NCBI GenBank assembly: GCA_965225895.1
Contig: CBDDBR010000010.1
Coordinates: forward strand, 1 to 45,103
DNA length: 45,103 nucleotides
Origin: Endobugula sp965225895
GTDB taxonomy: Bacteria > Pseudomonadota > Gammaproteobacteria > Pseudomonadales > Cellvibrionaceae
Direction: 5' to 3'
A program made the translations under genes and the position numbers. The notes beneath the pieces were generated by a model. It did not search any database and had not been told where the DNA came from. It saw nothing but the letters and a program-made list of their open reading frames with translations. Below are positions 7,554 to 16,507 of the stretch, piece by piece. Each line of letters begins with the position of its first letter. Positions within the stretch are counted from its first letter, which is position 1.

Positions 7554-7562
7554 CCGCGATGG
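7541..7562 (+). repeat. Gene-boundary repeat A, copy 3
   Basis: GAGCGAGGGCTAACCGCGAT plus the following G residues of the start codon. It is 3 nt shorter than the other copies (AAA missing) but keeps the same stop-start layout. Confidence 0.75.
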
Positions 7563-7777
7563 CAGATAAAAAGAGACTGTTAGAAAACAGAATTGAACTA
7601 GAAAGAAAACATATTCGCGATCTGGACTCTGAAATTTTAGACTTAGAAGAGTATCCAATGGTGAGACGATATATTTCTACATGTATGGAAAAATCAAATG
7701 CTATAAAGAATGCTAATTCATTAATCAAAAAGAAGCAAAACTTAGTGTTTGATATTTTGTTTTGGGATGGAGTTTAA
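7559..7777 (+). CDS. Small coiled-coil hypothetical protein
   Basis: 72 residues, rich in Lys, Glu and Leu with heptad-like spacing (about residues 3-35), consistent with a short coiled coil. ATG 7559 uses the GAGCGAGGG of the junction repeat as ribosome site. No function recognised. Confidence 0.55.
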   Translation: MADKKRLLENRIELERKHIRDLDSEILDLEEYPMVRRYISTCMEKSNAIKNANSLIKKKQNLVFDILFWDGV

Positions 7778-7781
7778 CACC

Positions 7782-8018
7782 ATGACACAACCAAAATCAG
7801 GGAGCGATTGCGAACATGACTTCCACTTTATCACCAGTGGGCGGGGCGTTGGCATGGCTCAGACAGCCGAAATGGTATTGATTTGTAAAGACTGTGGATT
7901 ATTCCAAGTTACCGCGAATATAAATGGGGAAATCTCTCAGGTCACGTTCTGGCTGCTGGACAAAGAATCAGTGGAGTATGCTGGTAAATATCGACAAATT
8001 GTCGGATTAGATCAATGA
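7782..8018 (+). CDS. Small zinc-binding hypothetical protein
   Basis: 78 residues. Residues 9-40 contain CEHDFHF...ICKDCG, a C-H...C-x-x-C layout typical of small zinc ribbons. ATG 7782 lies 4 nt after the preceding stop (TAA 7775-7777), with GGATGGAG as ribosome site. The next gene overlaps by 4 nt (ATGA), so the two are probably translated together. Confidence 0.6.
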   Translation: MTQPKSGSDCEHDFHFITSGRGVGMAQTAEMVLICKDCGLFQVTANINGEISQVTFWLLDKESVEYAGKYRQIVGLDQ

Positions 8019-8248
8019 TCTATTATTGGATTCAAGCACAGGCGATTTACGACCTAGGGGGTTGGATATGTCTGTATGGGTACAATACTGTTTTCCCTAT
8101 TGATGGTAACACGCCTATGACTGAGGAAGCATTACGCCAATCATTCGAGGAAGAACTTGCCATCAAAAATGGTAAAACCTATTCAGGATTAAAAGACTTT
8201 TGCTATCAGGAAGTTGATGAAAACTTTGTGGTAGATGAGCCAGAATAA
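8015..8248 (+). CDS. Hypothetical protein
   Basis: 77 residues, aromatic-rich N-terminus (MIYYWIQAQAIYDLGGWICLYGY) and acidic C-terminus. No family recognised. It overlaps the upstream gene by the ATGA stop-start. Its stop abuts boundary repeat B at 8249. Confidence 0.55.
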   Translation: MIYYWIQAQAIYDLGGWICLYGYNTVFPIDGNTPMTEEALRQSFEEELAIKNGKTYSGLKDFCYQEVDENFVVDEPE

Positions 8249-8276
8249 TTTAGCCCAGCACAAATTACTTTATGTA
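8249..8276 (+). repeat. Gene-boundary repeat B, copy 2
   Basis: TTTAGCCCAGCACAAATTAC followed by TTTATGTA lies directly after a stop and precedes the ribosome site of the next gene. It matches 8636-8663 at most positions. Confidence 0.75.
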
Positions 8277-8292
8277 GCGAAAGAGGGAGAAA

Positions 8293-8640
8293 ATGGGAAC
8301 AGATGATAAGAATATAACAAAGGGTGGGATTTATACAGTTGAAGAGGCAATAGACTTGCTAAACAAACAGCATTTAGACATGCAGACCCGTTTACAGCAA
8401 ACCCGTTTACAGCAGGCACGGCAAGAAGAAACCATACTGAGAGAGGATATTGAGAGCCGTATAGATGAATTAACATCACATATCGCTTTGTTATTGAATG
8501 ACTTGAACAGATTTCATCAACGTCAAAAAACAATGAACGATATATCAGTATTGATGCACATTAAGAAGCAGGCAAGTTACATCGAGTACTTTACATCTCA
8601 AGCAATTGGGGTAAGCATGTTATTCGACGATGAAGTTTAG
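8293..8640 (+). CDS. Coiled-coil hypothetical protein
   Basis: 115 residues with a long predicted coiled coil (about residues 15-80) and a short in-gene duplication (TRLQQTRLQQ). GAGGGAGAAA precedes ATG 8293. It ends inside boundary repeat B (stop TAG at 8638-8640). No function assigned. Confidence 0.6.
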   Translation: MGTDDKNITKGGIYTVEEAIDLLNKQHLDMQTRLQQTRLQQARQEETILREDIESRIDELTSHIALLLNDLNRFHQRQKTMNDISVLMHIKKQASYIEYFTSQAIGVSMLFDDEV

Positions 8641-8663
8641 CCCTACACAATTCACTTTATCTA
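8636..8663 (+). repeat. Gene-boundary repeat B, copy 3
   Basis: TTTAGCCCTACACAATTCAC followed by TTTATCTA. The stop codon of the upstream gene is part of this copy, while in copy 2 the stop lies just before it. Confidence 0.75.
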
Positions 8664-8682
8664 AAAATAGGAGAACAGAGAT

Positions 8683-8895
8683 ATGCTTACAGCTACAAAA
8701 ATCTTTTATACTTTTGTCTTTAAATATCTTCACGAAGAAGATGAACAAGAGGTAGTCAGAGGTGGTTCTTGGACATGCCGCGCTGATAATGAAACCTTTG
8801 CTTTCGATCATTGGATCATACACAAGCAAGATATGATAAAGCAGGGGTATTCAGTTGTTCTAACAAAGGTAATGACTGATGATGTACCGTTTTAG
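8683..8895 (+). CDS. Hypothetical protein
   Basis: 70 residues, no family recognised. AGGAGAACAGAGAT precedes ATG 8683. It is the last gene of the rightward array and is followed within 35 bp by a strong bidirectional terminator. Confidence 0.6.
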   Translation: MLTATKIFYTFVFKYLHEEDEQEVVRGGSWTCRADNETFAFDHWIIHKQDMIKQGYSVVLTKVMTDDVPF

Positions 8896-8929
8896 CTTTA
8901 CATGACCGACATTCTCCAAGCCTAAACGC

Positions 8930-8970
8930 AAAAAAGACAGACCCCGCGCAATGCAGAGCCTGTCTTTTTT
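8930..8970. terminator. Bidirectional intrinsic terminator
   Basis: AAAAAAGACAG (8930-8940) pairs perfectly with CTGTCTTTTTT (8960-8970), with a T-run on either strand. It separates the rightward small-gene array from the leftward late operon that ends at 9329. Confidence 0.9.
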
Positions 8971-9328
8971 ATAGATAGTACCTGCTACGCCTCTCAGCCT
9001 CACAGATATATCGGATGAATCCTACTACCACCGTCTAGCAATGATTCAGATTCCTTTTGTTCAGTATGTAGCACCGCTACTGCCTGTCCCCACTTACAAC
9101 ATTTAACTCATGGTCAAGGATGTTTGACAACGCTTCAAGATACAAACACCTCCCCTTTCGGGTTGATGGCGGCAGGGTTTGAACCTACAGGCTATCGCCG
9201 CGACAGTATCGCTATCATGCTATTCTGTCAAGCGATACACACCCATTACTACTCTTAGAGAATTAGAACAATTCTTTCATATATTACGCGATGGCGAATC
9301 TTTCGCCCCGACATCTGTTTCATTTCTA
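8971..9328. other. Non-coding gap between converging operons
   Basis: No credible open frame. On the minus strand GTAGG-TTCAAAC-CCTGC (around 9165-9190) looks exactly like a tRNA T-arm. Nearby segments form several short hairpins (GTATCGC...GCGATAC, GACAG...CTGTC, GGC-GATA-GCC). I could not fit a matching acceptor stem and a seven-base anticodon loop, so a normal tRNA is not supported. It could be a degraded tRNA or another structured RNA. Confidence 0.4.
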
Positions 9329-9598
9329 TTATAACTCAGGTTTTGGTGGGCTAATACTCCCCTGCTCGTCCCCTGTTTCCGATGGCAAAACCCCACTCAT
9401 ACGGATTTCATTCAAGAGCTTCAAGATTTCAACCCCAATATCATCGGCTAGTGTTTCGGTTTTCTTGCTGGCTACCGATAAATCACGGATTAGGTTAGCG
9501 GTTTCTTTCGCTGGGAAATTTTTATTCGCTTGATAGTAAATAAAAATACCTGCCAGCCCTGCGAGAATTACCAGTATATCGTTAAATGTGAGTTCCAT
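9329..9598 (-). CDS. Small membrane protein, holin candidate
   Basis: 89 residues with one hydrophobic segment near the N-terminus (about residues 8-22, ILVILAGLAGIFIYY) and a charged helical tail. This is the shape of a single-pass class III-type holin or of a small tail-tip accessory protein. It is the last gene of the late operon, a common place for lysis genes, but no endolysin is recognisable next to it. The ribosome site GGAGACAAAT lies before ATG 9598. Confidence 0.55.
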   Translation of the reverse strand: MELTFNDILVILAGLAGIFIYYQANKNFPAKETANLIRDLSVASKKTETLADDIGVEILKLLNEIRMSGVLPSETGDEQGSISPPKPEL

Positions 9599-9627
9599 TT
9601 TATTTGTCTCCTATATTGATTAATTGA

Positions 9628-10107
9628 TTAACCGAGTGTTGCAATTACGATTTGGACACAATAGATATATCGCTGCTTATCTAGTGTCGTTGGTGAAGCA
9701 AGGTTTAATGTCCATACTAGCGAATTACTCATCAGTGCAATTTGATTTGAAACCATCTTCAATAGTACAGGGTCATTATCTACGCCGCTCTTGATAACAG
9801 TGTAGATTTGATTAACATTCGGGCTAGACTTAGATAACTGACGACGCAAAAAATCTTTAGCATCACGCATCGTTACCTGCTTCGAGACTTCGATAGCATC
9901 AACCTCGACATTCTCATCTTCTGCCAATACTAACGCGTCCGTTTTTTCTTGTTCGGTGAATGTCCCGACACTATTATCACGCAAGTCAACTATTGACTGG
10001 TTCGCATCATCACGGTATCGTGACGCTTCGGGGATAGACGTAATTCGGCTATCTTCTGTGCTTGCAAGGTAGTTATATACATTGACCCATTCTTCTTTTG
10101 TCAACAT
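9628..10107 (-). CDS. Hypothetical protein at the tail-fibre end of the late operon
   Basis: 159 residues, predicted mostly helical, acidic. Its ATG overlaps the preceding fibre stop (TAATG at 10107), so it is translationally coupled to the fibre gene. It may be a fibre chaperone or part of the tail tip. No family recognised. Confidence 0.6.
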   Translation of the reverse strand: MLTKEEWVNVYNYLASTEDSRITSIPEASRYRDDANQSIVDLRDNSVGTFTEQEKTDALVLAEDENVEVDAIEVSKQVTMRDAKDFLRRQLSKSSPNVNQIYTVIKSGVDNDPVLLKMVSNQIALMSNSLVWTLNLASPTTLDKQRYIYCVQIVIATLG

Positions 10108-11414
10108 TATGCTATTTTCTCCAATACTATTCCTGCATAGATTTCATCTCGCCCTTGCCCCATTGCCGAGCCTAATCCGTTACTAGCTTGTGCGCTGGAT
10201 ATATAATGCCTTAATTCAAGAGCGGTTGAGTCAGATAATGTAAATTCAGCATAAATCCCAATTGATGTTATCGCAATGCTATTGCCTGATGAGGTATAAG
10301 ACGGTACACCTGCTGTATCAATACTGCCATCGGTTTGCAATACTGCGGTGTTTGTCACATCGTATATAAATAGTTGGCTATTGTTGCCGCGATACACTGC
10401 CCCGAAATAGTGCCATAGCTTATATGTTCCCGCAGGCAATGTTAATTGATTGCTAGACAGGGATACCCCTGCTACACTGTCAGGATTATATAAGGTATTT
10501 AATACACGGGTTTGCGTTCCCGCGCTGCTTGCCCCGCCGTGAGTCCCTGATGTTTTAACATCGAGTGCAGTAATCATATTACCGCTGCCACCGCTGCTAC
10601 CTGCTTCATCATAAATCTGTGATAATTTGTTAGTAGACAGTAAGACTAGCTCTAACGGGTGATCTTCATCAAGCACAAAGTCTGCATTATCTTGAATCAA
10701 GATTTTTATTGTCGCACTACCGCTATTGTGTTTAACTGTGATCGTATCGCCAGTATCGGCTCGTAACAGCACCTTATCCCCAACGGTTAAACCAGTGATT
10801 TCTACAAGGTCATCCGCTGTAGAACTCTCAGCCGCAATGATTAAATTACGATCCGTTCCTGTTGCGACAACCCCGCTTGATATGGTTTTGGTGGCTTCTG
10901 CCCCAAAGTTCGGGGTTGCACTCCCACCTGAACCGCTACCAAATAAAGTGTATGCGGTGACATTTGTGCCGTCCGAGATACATAATACTGCTTGATAGGT
11001 TTCTTCAAGTGTAATGTCTGCACCTGTCGCACAGATGATATTCCCAGATCCATTTTTCAGCACAATGGATCTGTCCGTGTGGATTGCCGATAGGATGAAA
11101 AGTTCACCCGCCGATGTTCCGCTGATTGTTACGAGGTCATCACTACCCGCGTCACTTTCGGTATCAACCGTGTGTCGCGCATTGGTGACAGTGATTGCAC
11201 CTGTTGCAATCGTCAACTCTGAGCCTGCATCTAGGAACAATTGATCTGTTTTTAGACTGGATATATCTAATGCCGATGGCACTGCAATATTGGTTTCTGT
11301 TCCAGCATCGTCAACAACATACAACCCGTCAGTCTTAAAATACAATCGCCATTTTGCCGTTGTTGGCGTTGACGGCACTGTACCTTCCTCAAATTCAAAA
11401 TACCCTGCTACCAT
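10107..11414 (-). CDS. Putative tail fibre / receptor-binding protein
   Basis: 435 residues of beta-rich, Gly/Ser/Thr-rich sequence. Two related repeats are visible: DDLVTISG...GNIICATGADITL (about residues 92-155) and DDLVEITG...ATIKILIQDNADFVL (about 200-255). Glycine-rich linkers (GSGSGGS, GSSGGSGN) join a C-terminal domain (about 285-435) that resembles a jelly-roll or TNF-like tip. This is the layout of a trimeric fibre with a receptor-binding head. It lies directly after the tail-tip genes. The head decoration gene at 23135 carries a similar repeat unit. Confidence 0.7.
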   Translation of the reverse strand: MVAGYFEFEEGTVPSTPTTAKWRLYFKTDGLYVVDDAGTETNIAVPSALDISSLKTDQLFLDAGSELTIATGAITVTNARHTVDTESDAGSDDLVTISGTSAGELFILSAIHTDRSIVLKNGSGNIICATGADITLEETYQAVLCISDGTNVTAYTLFGSGSGGSATPNFGAEATKTISSGVVATGTDRNLIIAAESSTADDLVEITGLTVGDKVLLRADTGDTITVKHNSGSATIKILIQDNADFVLDEDHPLELVLLSTNKLSQIYDEAGSSGGSGNMITALDVKTSGTHGGASSAGTQTRVLNTLYNPDSVAGVSLSSNQLTLPAGTYKLWHYFGAVYRGNNSQLFIYDVTNTAVLQTDGSIDTAGVPSYTSSGNSIAITSIGIYAEFTLSDSTALELRHYISSAQASNGLGSAMGQGRDEIYAGIVLEKIA

Positions 11415-11417
11415 CTA

Positions 11418-12332
11418 TCACGCTCCTATCATTCGTAAAGCACTACCTGCGCTAACTGTTACGCTACCACCTGATTCAATAACCATTCCTGAAAATACAA
11501 TTACTGTCTTATTTTCAGGCAAAATATAAGGGGATATTACAGGGTCAGGATAGCCGATTGATCCGCTCCCTGATCCCGCGCCAATAATCCCGCGTAAATC
11601 ATGAAATTTATTGGTTTCGTCAATTGCTGTATCATCACCCCGCACGATATAGCAGGACGTGCCGATAAAATTAAACGGCGCACCTGCAACTGCTTCGGCT
11701 AAATAGGTCATGGCTGTGGCGGGAACTAGCTTTAAATCAATCGCCTGAGAGAGTTCACTTGATGTTGTAATCTCAATCGCATTGGTATCAGTATTAATCC
11801 ATAACGCGACAATGTGCTGATTATCAGCTGTAGTAGGCGTATAGCCTGTAAGCAAGTCTATATTTTGCTGTCCTTGAAATACATTAAATCCACCATCAGG
11901 TTTTTGATAAATCCCTGACATAACCTTAACTGTACCATCTCCTCCAGTGGGAAATGATTGCAGATTAGTAAGTAACTCGATTGTTTTAAACCGTGTTGCA
12001 GGGTCGTTAGCGTTTAATTCGCGTGGACTTATCCCTGCTTGTTTTAAATCAGCGGGATCATGTCCACTAATTTCTAGTTTGCCATCAGCCCCTAATCGAG
12101 TATTAACCTTGCGCCCTTCGCCCCATGCGAAGTTTTTACCAACCTCATAGCGCATAGGAAATGAGGGGTGTCGGATAATATTCCCACCGTCGCTAAACCC
12201 ACCGGGTACCCGAACATAAACATAGCCTTCTGAGGGGAACATACTCCCATTTTTAGTGGCAACCTCAAACATTGGACCGTTGCCAATCTGACGCTGATAC
12301 CGCTCTCTCGCATTACGTATATTGGGACTCAT
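11418..12332 (-). CDS. Tail tip / fibre-associated structural protein
   Basis: 304 residues, beta-rich, with a glycine-serine linker (GAGSGSGSIG) and a C-terminal module ending VESGGSVTV-type sequence, found in baseplate and fibre proteins. ATG 12332 overlaps the upstream stop as ATGA, which is why the longer frame (12362) was not chosen. It probably connects the tail hub to the fibre encoded next. Confidence 0.6.
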   Translation of the reverse strand: MSPNIRNARERYQRQIGNGPMFEVATKNGSMFPSEGYVYVRVPGGFSDGGNIIRHPSFPMRYEVGKNFAWGEGRKVNTRLGADGKLEISGHDPADLKQAGISPRELNANDPATRFKTIELLTNLQSFPTGGDGTVKVMSGIYQKPDGGFNVFQGQQNIDLLTGYTPTTADNQHIVALWINTDTNAIEITTSSELSQAIDLKLVPATAMTYLAEAVAGAPFNFIGTSCYIVRGDDTAIDETNKFHDLRGIIGAGSGSGSIGYPDPVISPYILPENKTVIVFSGMVIESGGSVTVSAGSALRMIGA

Positions 12333-15205
12333 AAGAAACATACCTCGGCTTGAATACCCCAATTTTCCATAGCTCCAATGCCATGTGGTGATTCAAAATC
12401 TAAAATAACAGGACCGGTTTGAGGAGCAGGCGTTTCGTAAATCTCATAGGTGTGTGCGTCACTGTAAGGAGGGATGCTTGTTGGTTGCAATAAGTCAATT
12501 AGTAAGCCATCCCCTGACCCATACGCAACAGGGTCACTGTCTATCGTCCATTGATATAAGGCATCCCCATAAGCTGTTTTAATAGTGTAATCAACCCTCG
12601 AAATCGTAACGCTGCCCGTTGGGGATGCGCCAAACATCGTTGATAACATACGGATTCGCAAATAACGCCCCTGTGTCCCGACATCATCCTGATAACGCAT
12701 TGTTTGCCCCGACCCGTTAGTTAACTCACCAAAATTCAAACCTGCTAAGATCACTTCAGTGGCATCGGATTGAACAATACTCATCCGTGACGCATCATCA
12801 CCTGATGTATTAGACGTTCCCTTTGTAAGATCGTAATATATCTTAAAGTCTGTGATCGTCTTAGTTGTTCCAAGATCGAGTTGAATGATTACCCCTCTGT
12901 GTGTAGTTGCCCCCGGGTTATTTGTAAAGCTACCAGCGACCCACCCCGTCCCGCCGCTGTGTGTCCCTGTTTGACCTGATGCAATTGTTCCACCTAACGG
13001 GGAGGCATCACTAGTTATAAAGCTAATCCACACCCCTGCCGCACTTGAAAAATCTTCTGTTACATCCCCGCCACCATCAAGTATTCCATTTCCGCGAACT
13101 GCAACCGAGATTGCTTGCCCGGACCCCGCACTTTCAATGGTTTGCGCCCCTAACCCATCCTTAGGGCGGAAGCCGATAAGCTCGCACCCTGCGCCCGGTG
13201 GACTTGGGTCAGTGGAGGGTGATGTATCAAAGCTACTAAAGTCTAAGCCATCGGTAAGCCCTAAATCACCGCCACTCCACGGGGGTAATGTAGCAGGTAC
13301 TGCATTGATATTGTTAAGTACGTTATTTTTAACAGGTGTTACCTCAACATTTGCACCTGTGCTTGAGGTCTCACGCCTGAATGTAGCTTGCACCTCTTTG
13401 CGTCCTGTTTCGTTATTAGATGTATAACTAATATCGATCAATTGCCAGCGGGTATTTGAATCGTAGACAATACCGCGGACGGTTGCGCTTGCAGCAACTT
13501 CAAATGTGTACCATGCGCCAACGTCAGGTTGTAAAAATCGCCATTCATCTTTAAGAGTCACGCGAATAATATCTGTTGGATTGAGAGCGGCGTATAGGTT
13601 CGCACTCCGTTGCGCCATCTCAATAATTGCATTAGATAGGCTTAAATTAGTAGTCAAAATCATATTAGGGCGTTGTTCTGAGCTTACACCGCGTATATCT
13701 GCAATAGGAGGCACAACCGCCTGATAGACACTGTATTGCCCACTTGATGTATCAAATACACCTGCGCCAACCAGCAAAAACCGAACCAGTAAGTCAGGAT
13801 TTCGCTCAATATCGAACTTCAACCAATCTACGGATGTCATAGCTGCTACTACTGGCGCAGCATCTCTAACAGTGGTTGACGATTCTACAAGATTCACGCT
13901 CACATCAAATATGCCATTACGACTATATTGCAAAATCCCACCCATTGCATCGGCTTGATATTGTGCCGATTCTGATGCAATGTCAGACTCTGAGCGGAAA
14001 ATATCACTCGGCGCAATATAATTTGTATGGGTTGTTGAAAATTTAAACGCGCATAGATGAAGGAATGTGGTATATTCGCTCAAGATATAAGCTAGCACTC
14101 TAACAGGCGTGGGGTTTTCGATGTCCCCCCACTCCGTCGGGGTTGAATCAGATGTAATTGCGAGTAAGGGAACAGGTGTATCAGCTAGCTTTGCCCCCAT
14201 GCCGATGATGTTGAATGCCGTTTCACTAATCGCGCCAAACTCAGGACTTCCACCTGTATTGGTGACTTCGATACCGAGATACCCTACAAAATCTATATTG
14301 CTCTCAATACTTCCGCGAGTTGCGTTATAGTCCTCTATTGAAAACACACAACATAAAACACCTTTTCGCATGGTCGAAATCCCGCTAACCGCAGGCACAG
14401 TACATTGCCACCCTGCCCCAATTTGATAGGAGATATTTGCTACATTATTCGACTGACCAATGAAGCCAAGATTGACCACACTTGATAAGTCCTTTGGGAC
14501 AGTCCATACAGATATAACTCGCAGGTTTGCATTCCCGTTACTATCTGTAAATGTATAACGTATCCATCGGTGAGCATTGGCTTGCAATGTCCATGAGGGG
14601 TTCGCCGTTGTTCCACCGCTATCAAGCGTATCACTACTATTTGACGACTCCCACGCATGGGTAAACGATGTTGTTGCGTCATTGTCTATCGCTTGCGGGT
14701 TCGCCGTTTCGCTGAATGCCGTTTCGCCATCAATCAGAATATACGCGGTTGCTAAGTCGGATTCAACAGGCAAGAGCCGCCTAAATGTAACATCCCAATT
14801 CGCATAGAATGTCCCATTACGATCAATACCGGGCTTTTCGACCATATCATAGGTATTCAACACCGTGACATAATAAGCAGTTATTAGACTTTGCCCTGTT
14901 TGACCCACATATAAAGTAGTTGTGCCATTAACCTTACGCACATAGGTTTTGAATTCAAATGCCGTATTTAAATAATCTGTCGATGTGCTATAGATAACCG
15001 TCTGATTACTCTTAATATTCGACATGCTACCGCTAGCGATAGACCCCACCGAAATTTCAGCATAGACCGATTGTGTAGGCGCAATAGACGGTTGAAATTG
15101 AACAACAATCACATCAGGAACAGATACCACAAATTGTTGCGCTTGGTAATCATCTGAACGTATCTTAGTTAAATTAGCACCGCTAACAGTGGTTGCGAGT
15201 GTCAT
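12329..15205 (-). CDS. Large tail-tip (hub / host-specificity-like) protein
   Basis: 958 residues, the largest protein of the window. Its position after the tape measure and a small distal-tail-sized gene, and its beta-rich composition with central hub-like segments (YTSNNETGRKEVQATFRRE near residue 600), fit the tail-associated hub proteins of siphoviruses. The C-terminal third (about 700-900) looks like a carbohydrate-binding discoidin-type domain (WISFITSDAS...TITDFKIYYD...YLRIRML). I see no peptidase or lysozyme catalytic motif. Confidence 0.65.
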   Translation of the reverse strand: MTLATTVSGANLTKIRSDDYQAQQFVVSVPDVIVVQFQPSIAPTQSVYAEISVGSIASGSMSNIKSNQTVIYSTSTDYLNTAFEFKTYVRKVNGTTTLYVGQTGQSLITAYYVTVLNTYDMVEKPGIDRNGTFYANWDVTFRRLLPVESDLATAYILIDGETAFSETANPQAIDNDATTSFTHAWESSNSSDTLDSGGTTANPSWTLQANAHRWIRYTFTDSNGNANLRVISVWTVPKDLSSVVNLGFIGQSNNVANISYQIGAGWQCTVPAVSGISTMRKGVLCCVFSIEDYNATRGSIESNIDFVGYLGIEVTNTGGSPEFGAISETAFNIIGMGAKLADTPVPLLAITSDSTPTEWGDIENPTPVRVLAYILSEYTTFLHLCAFKFSTTHTNYIAPSDIFRSESDIASESAQYQADAMGGILQYSRNGIFDVSVNLVESSTTVRDAAPVVAAMTSVDWLKFDIERNPDLLVRFLLVGAGVFDTSSGQYSVYQAVVPPIADIRGVSSEQRPNMILTTNLSLSNAIIEMAQRSANLYAALNPTDIIRVTLKDEWRFLQPDVGAWYTFEVAASATVRGIVYDSNTRWQLIDISYTSNNETGRKEVQATFRRETSSTGANVEVTPVKNNVLNNINAVPATLPPWSGGDLGLTDGLDFSSFDTSPSTDPSPPGAGCELIGFRPKDGLGAQTIESAGSGQAISVAVRGNGILDGGGDVTEDFSSAAGVWISFITSDASPLGGTIASGQTGTHSGGTGWVAGSFTNNPGATTHRGVIIQLDLGTTKTITDFKIYYDLTKGTSNTSGDDASRMSIVQSDATEVILAGLNFGELTNGSGQTMRYQDDVGTQGRYLRIRMLSTMFGASPTGSVTISRVDYTIKTAYGDALYQWTIDSDPVAYGSGDGLLIDLLQPTSIPPYSDAHTYEIYETPAPQTGPVILDFESPHGIGAMENWGIQAEVCFL

Positions 15206-15250
15206 AAATCCTCTTTACAAAAGGTTACATACTATTATTTTACAATGGTT

Positions 15251-15673
15251 TTAGAGAGCTTCGATTAGCGTAAATACCCACACGACACTTATCCAATCTG
15301 GACGGTTTGTAATCTTGTTTGTCTCAAATCGCAATTGACAATTGTAACGCGCGTAAGCTGTACCAGATGTCCGAAGATTCGCTGTGACTTGTCCGCGATA
15401 GTTTGCAATAAGCCATACATAACTATCTGCGTGGCACATCGGTTGTAAATAACGCACCTGTGCGTATCCGCTAAACGATTGCCCAGCATTCGGGTCGTAT
15501 CGTGCTTGTCCTTCTGAATATTCAGGATGAGTCGCTACCGCAAAGTAAACCGACCCTACACCGGGCAAATTGAATGTCCCACCCGAACTGGGTGTAAAAT
15601 CTTCAATATTATATGTATCGCCTAGTGTTTGGTCATAGGTTGCTCGGACTTCTAGTGAATTATGACGTGGCAT
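15251..15673 (-). CDS. Distal tail protein candidate
   Basis: 140 residues, beta-rich, between the tape measure and the large tail-tip gene, where siphoviruses usually encode the distal tail protein. It is shorter than typical Dit proteins (about 200-300 residues), so it could instead be a minor tail protein. It starts at ATG 15673, 2 nt after the upstream stop. Confidence 0.5.
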   Translation of the reverse strand: MPRHNSLEVRATYDQTLGDTYNIEDFTPSSGGTFNLPGVGSVYFAVATHPEYSEGQARYDPNAGQSFSGYAQVRYLQPMCHADSYVWLIANYRGQVTANLRTSGTAYARYNCQLRFETNKITNRPDWISVVWVFTLIEAL

Positions 15674-15675
15674 GT

Positions 15676-16323
15676 TTACGCTCCGAATGCTCTGCGTGAT
15701 GTCAATTTATCAAATCGGCTGTCTATCTGATTGTCTATACTCCCATTTCCATTCACTTCACCTGCTTGAGATGCACCTGCAAAGGCTTGCTGAATGATTT
15801 GTGGGAATTGTTGCGCGAATTGTTCCGCTATTTGCAAGGATTGATTCAAGGCTTGTTGCTCAAAGGATAACCGCTGCCGTGCGGCTGCAACCTGTCGTTC
15901 CAAATTGGTTCGTGCGTCCCGTGCCTGCCGTGATGCTTCTCGCCCTAAATCGCGGGTGGTGCGTTCCGCTTCGGCAACGATGTCCTGCCGTTGGGCTTGG
16001 GCTTCAATGATTCGATCTTGTCCCTCGGCAATAAATTCCTCTTTAGCATCCTCGCTTGCGTCTTTTGCATCTTCTCGGCTATCGGCTAGTGCAAGGAAGT
16101 TCCGACTCCTCAAAGCATCCTTTTCAGCATCTTGTGCTTGATCTCTGATTTGCTGTAAAGTACGATTTTGATCTCGCGCCGCTTGTGCTTCTTCGCGTCC
16201 GAAATCGCGCTCTAAGTCAGATATTTCTTGATTTAAATCTTGACGTGCATCAACTAGCCCATCACGTAAGCCTGTTTGAATGTCATCGAGGGCATTATCA
16301 AAATTTGTATTCGCATTCGCCAC
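15676..16323 (-). CDS. C-terminal coiled-coil part of the tape measure, out of frame with the N-terminal part
   Basis: 215 residues from the first ATG, almost all charged coiled coil (Asp/Arg/Gln/Ala-rich) with a short globular end. The same frame stays open upstream to about 16518 and encodes more coiled coil (SASESAESESSLKQER, DAERDAANAARDAQRQ) without a start codon. It overlaps the end of the upstream tape-measure frame by about 14 bp. The two frames together give a protein of about 670 residues. The join needs a +1 (or -2) shift at 16508-16521. The upstream part contains no good ribosome site, so independent expression is unlikely. Confidence 0.65.
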   Translation of the reverse strand: MANANTNFDNALDDIQTGLRDGLVDARQDLNQEISDLERDFGREEAQAARDQNRTLQQIRDQAQDAEKDALRSRNFLALADSREDAKDASEDAKEEFIAEGQDRIIEAQAQRQDIVAEAERTTRDLGREASRQARDARTNLERQVAAARQRLSFEQQALNQSLQIAEQFAQQFPQIIQQAFAGASQAGEVNGNGSIDNQIDSRFDKLTSRRAFGA

Positions 16324-16507
16324 AGCTTCGCTATATTTATTCTGTGCGCGTTGGGCTTGCTCATATTGCCGTTGTGCATCCCGTGCTGCATTCGCCGCGT
16401 CACGCTCTGCATCTGCCTTATCCTTGGTGGCTTGTGTTTCTTGCTTGGTGGCTTCGGTAGTGGCTTCGCGTTCTTGCTTAAGTGATGATTCAGACTCCGC
16501 CGATTCA

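Noticed and set aside
9155..9245. Minus-strand tRNA gene
   Set aside because: The T-arm fits well, but I could not find a matching seven-base acceptor strand or a normal anticodon arm, even allowing a long variable arm.
10726..11529. Several plus-strand frames opposite the tail fibre gene
   Set aside because: They lack ribosome sites and family motifs and mirror the codon pattern of the minus-strand fibre gene.
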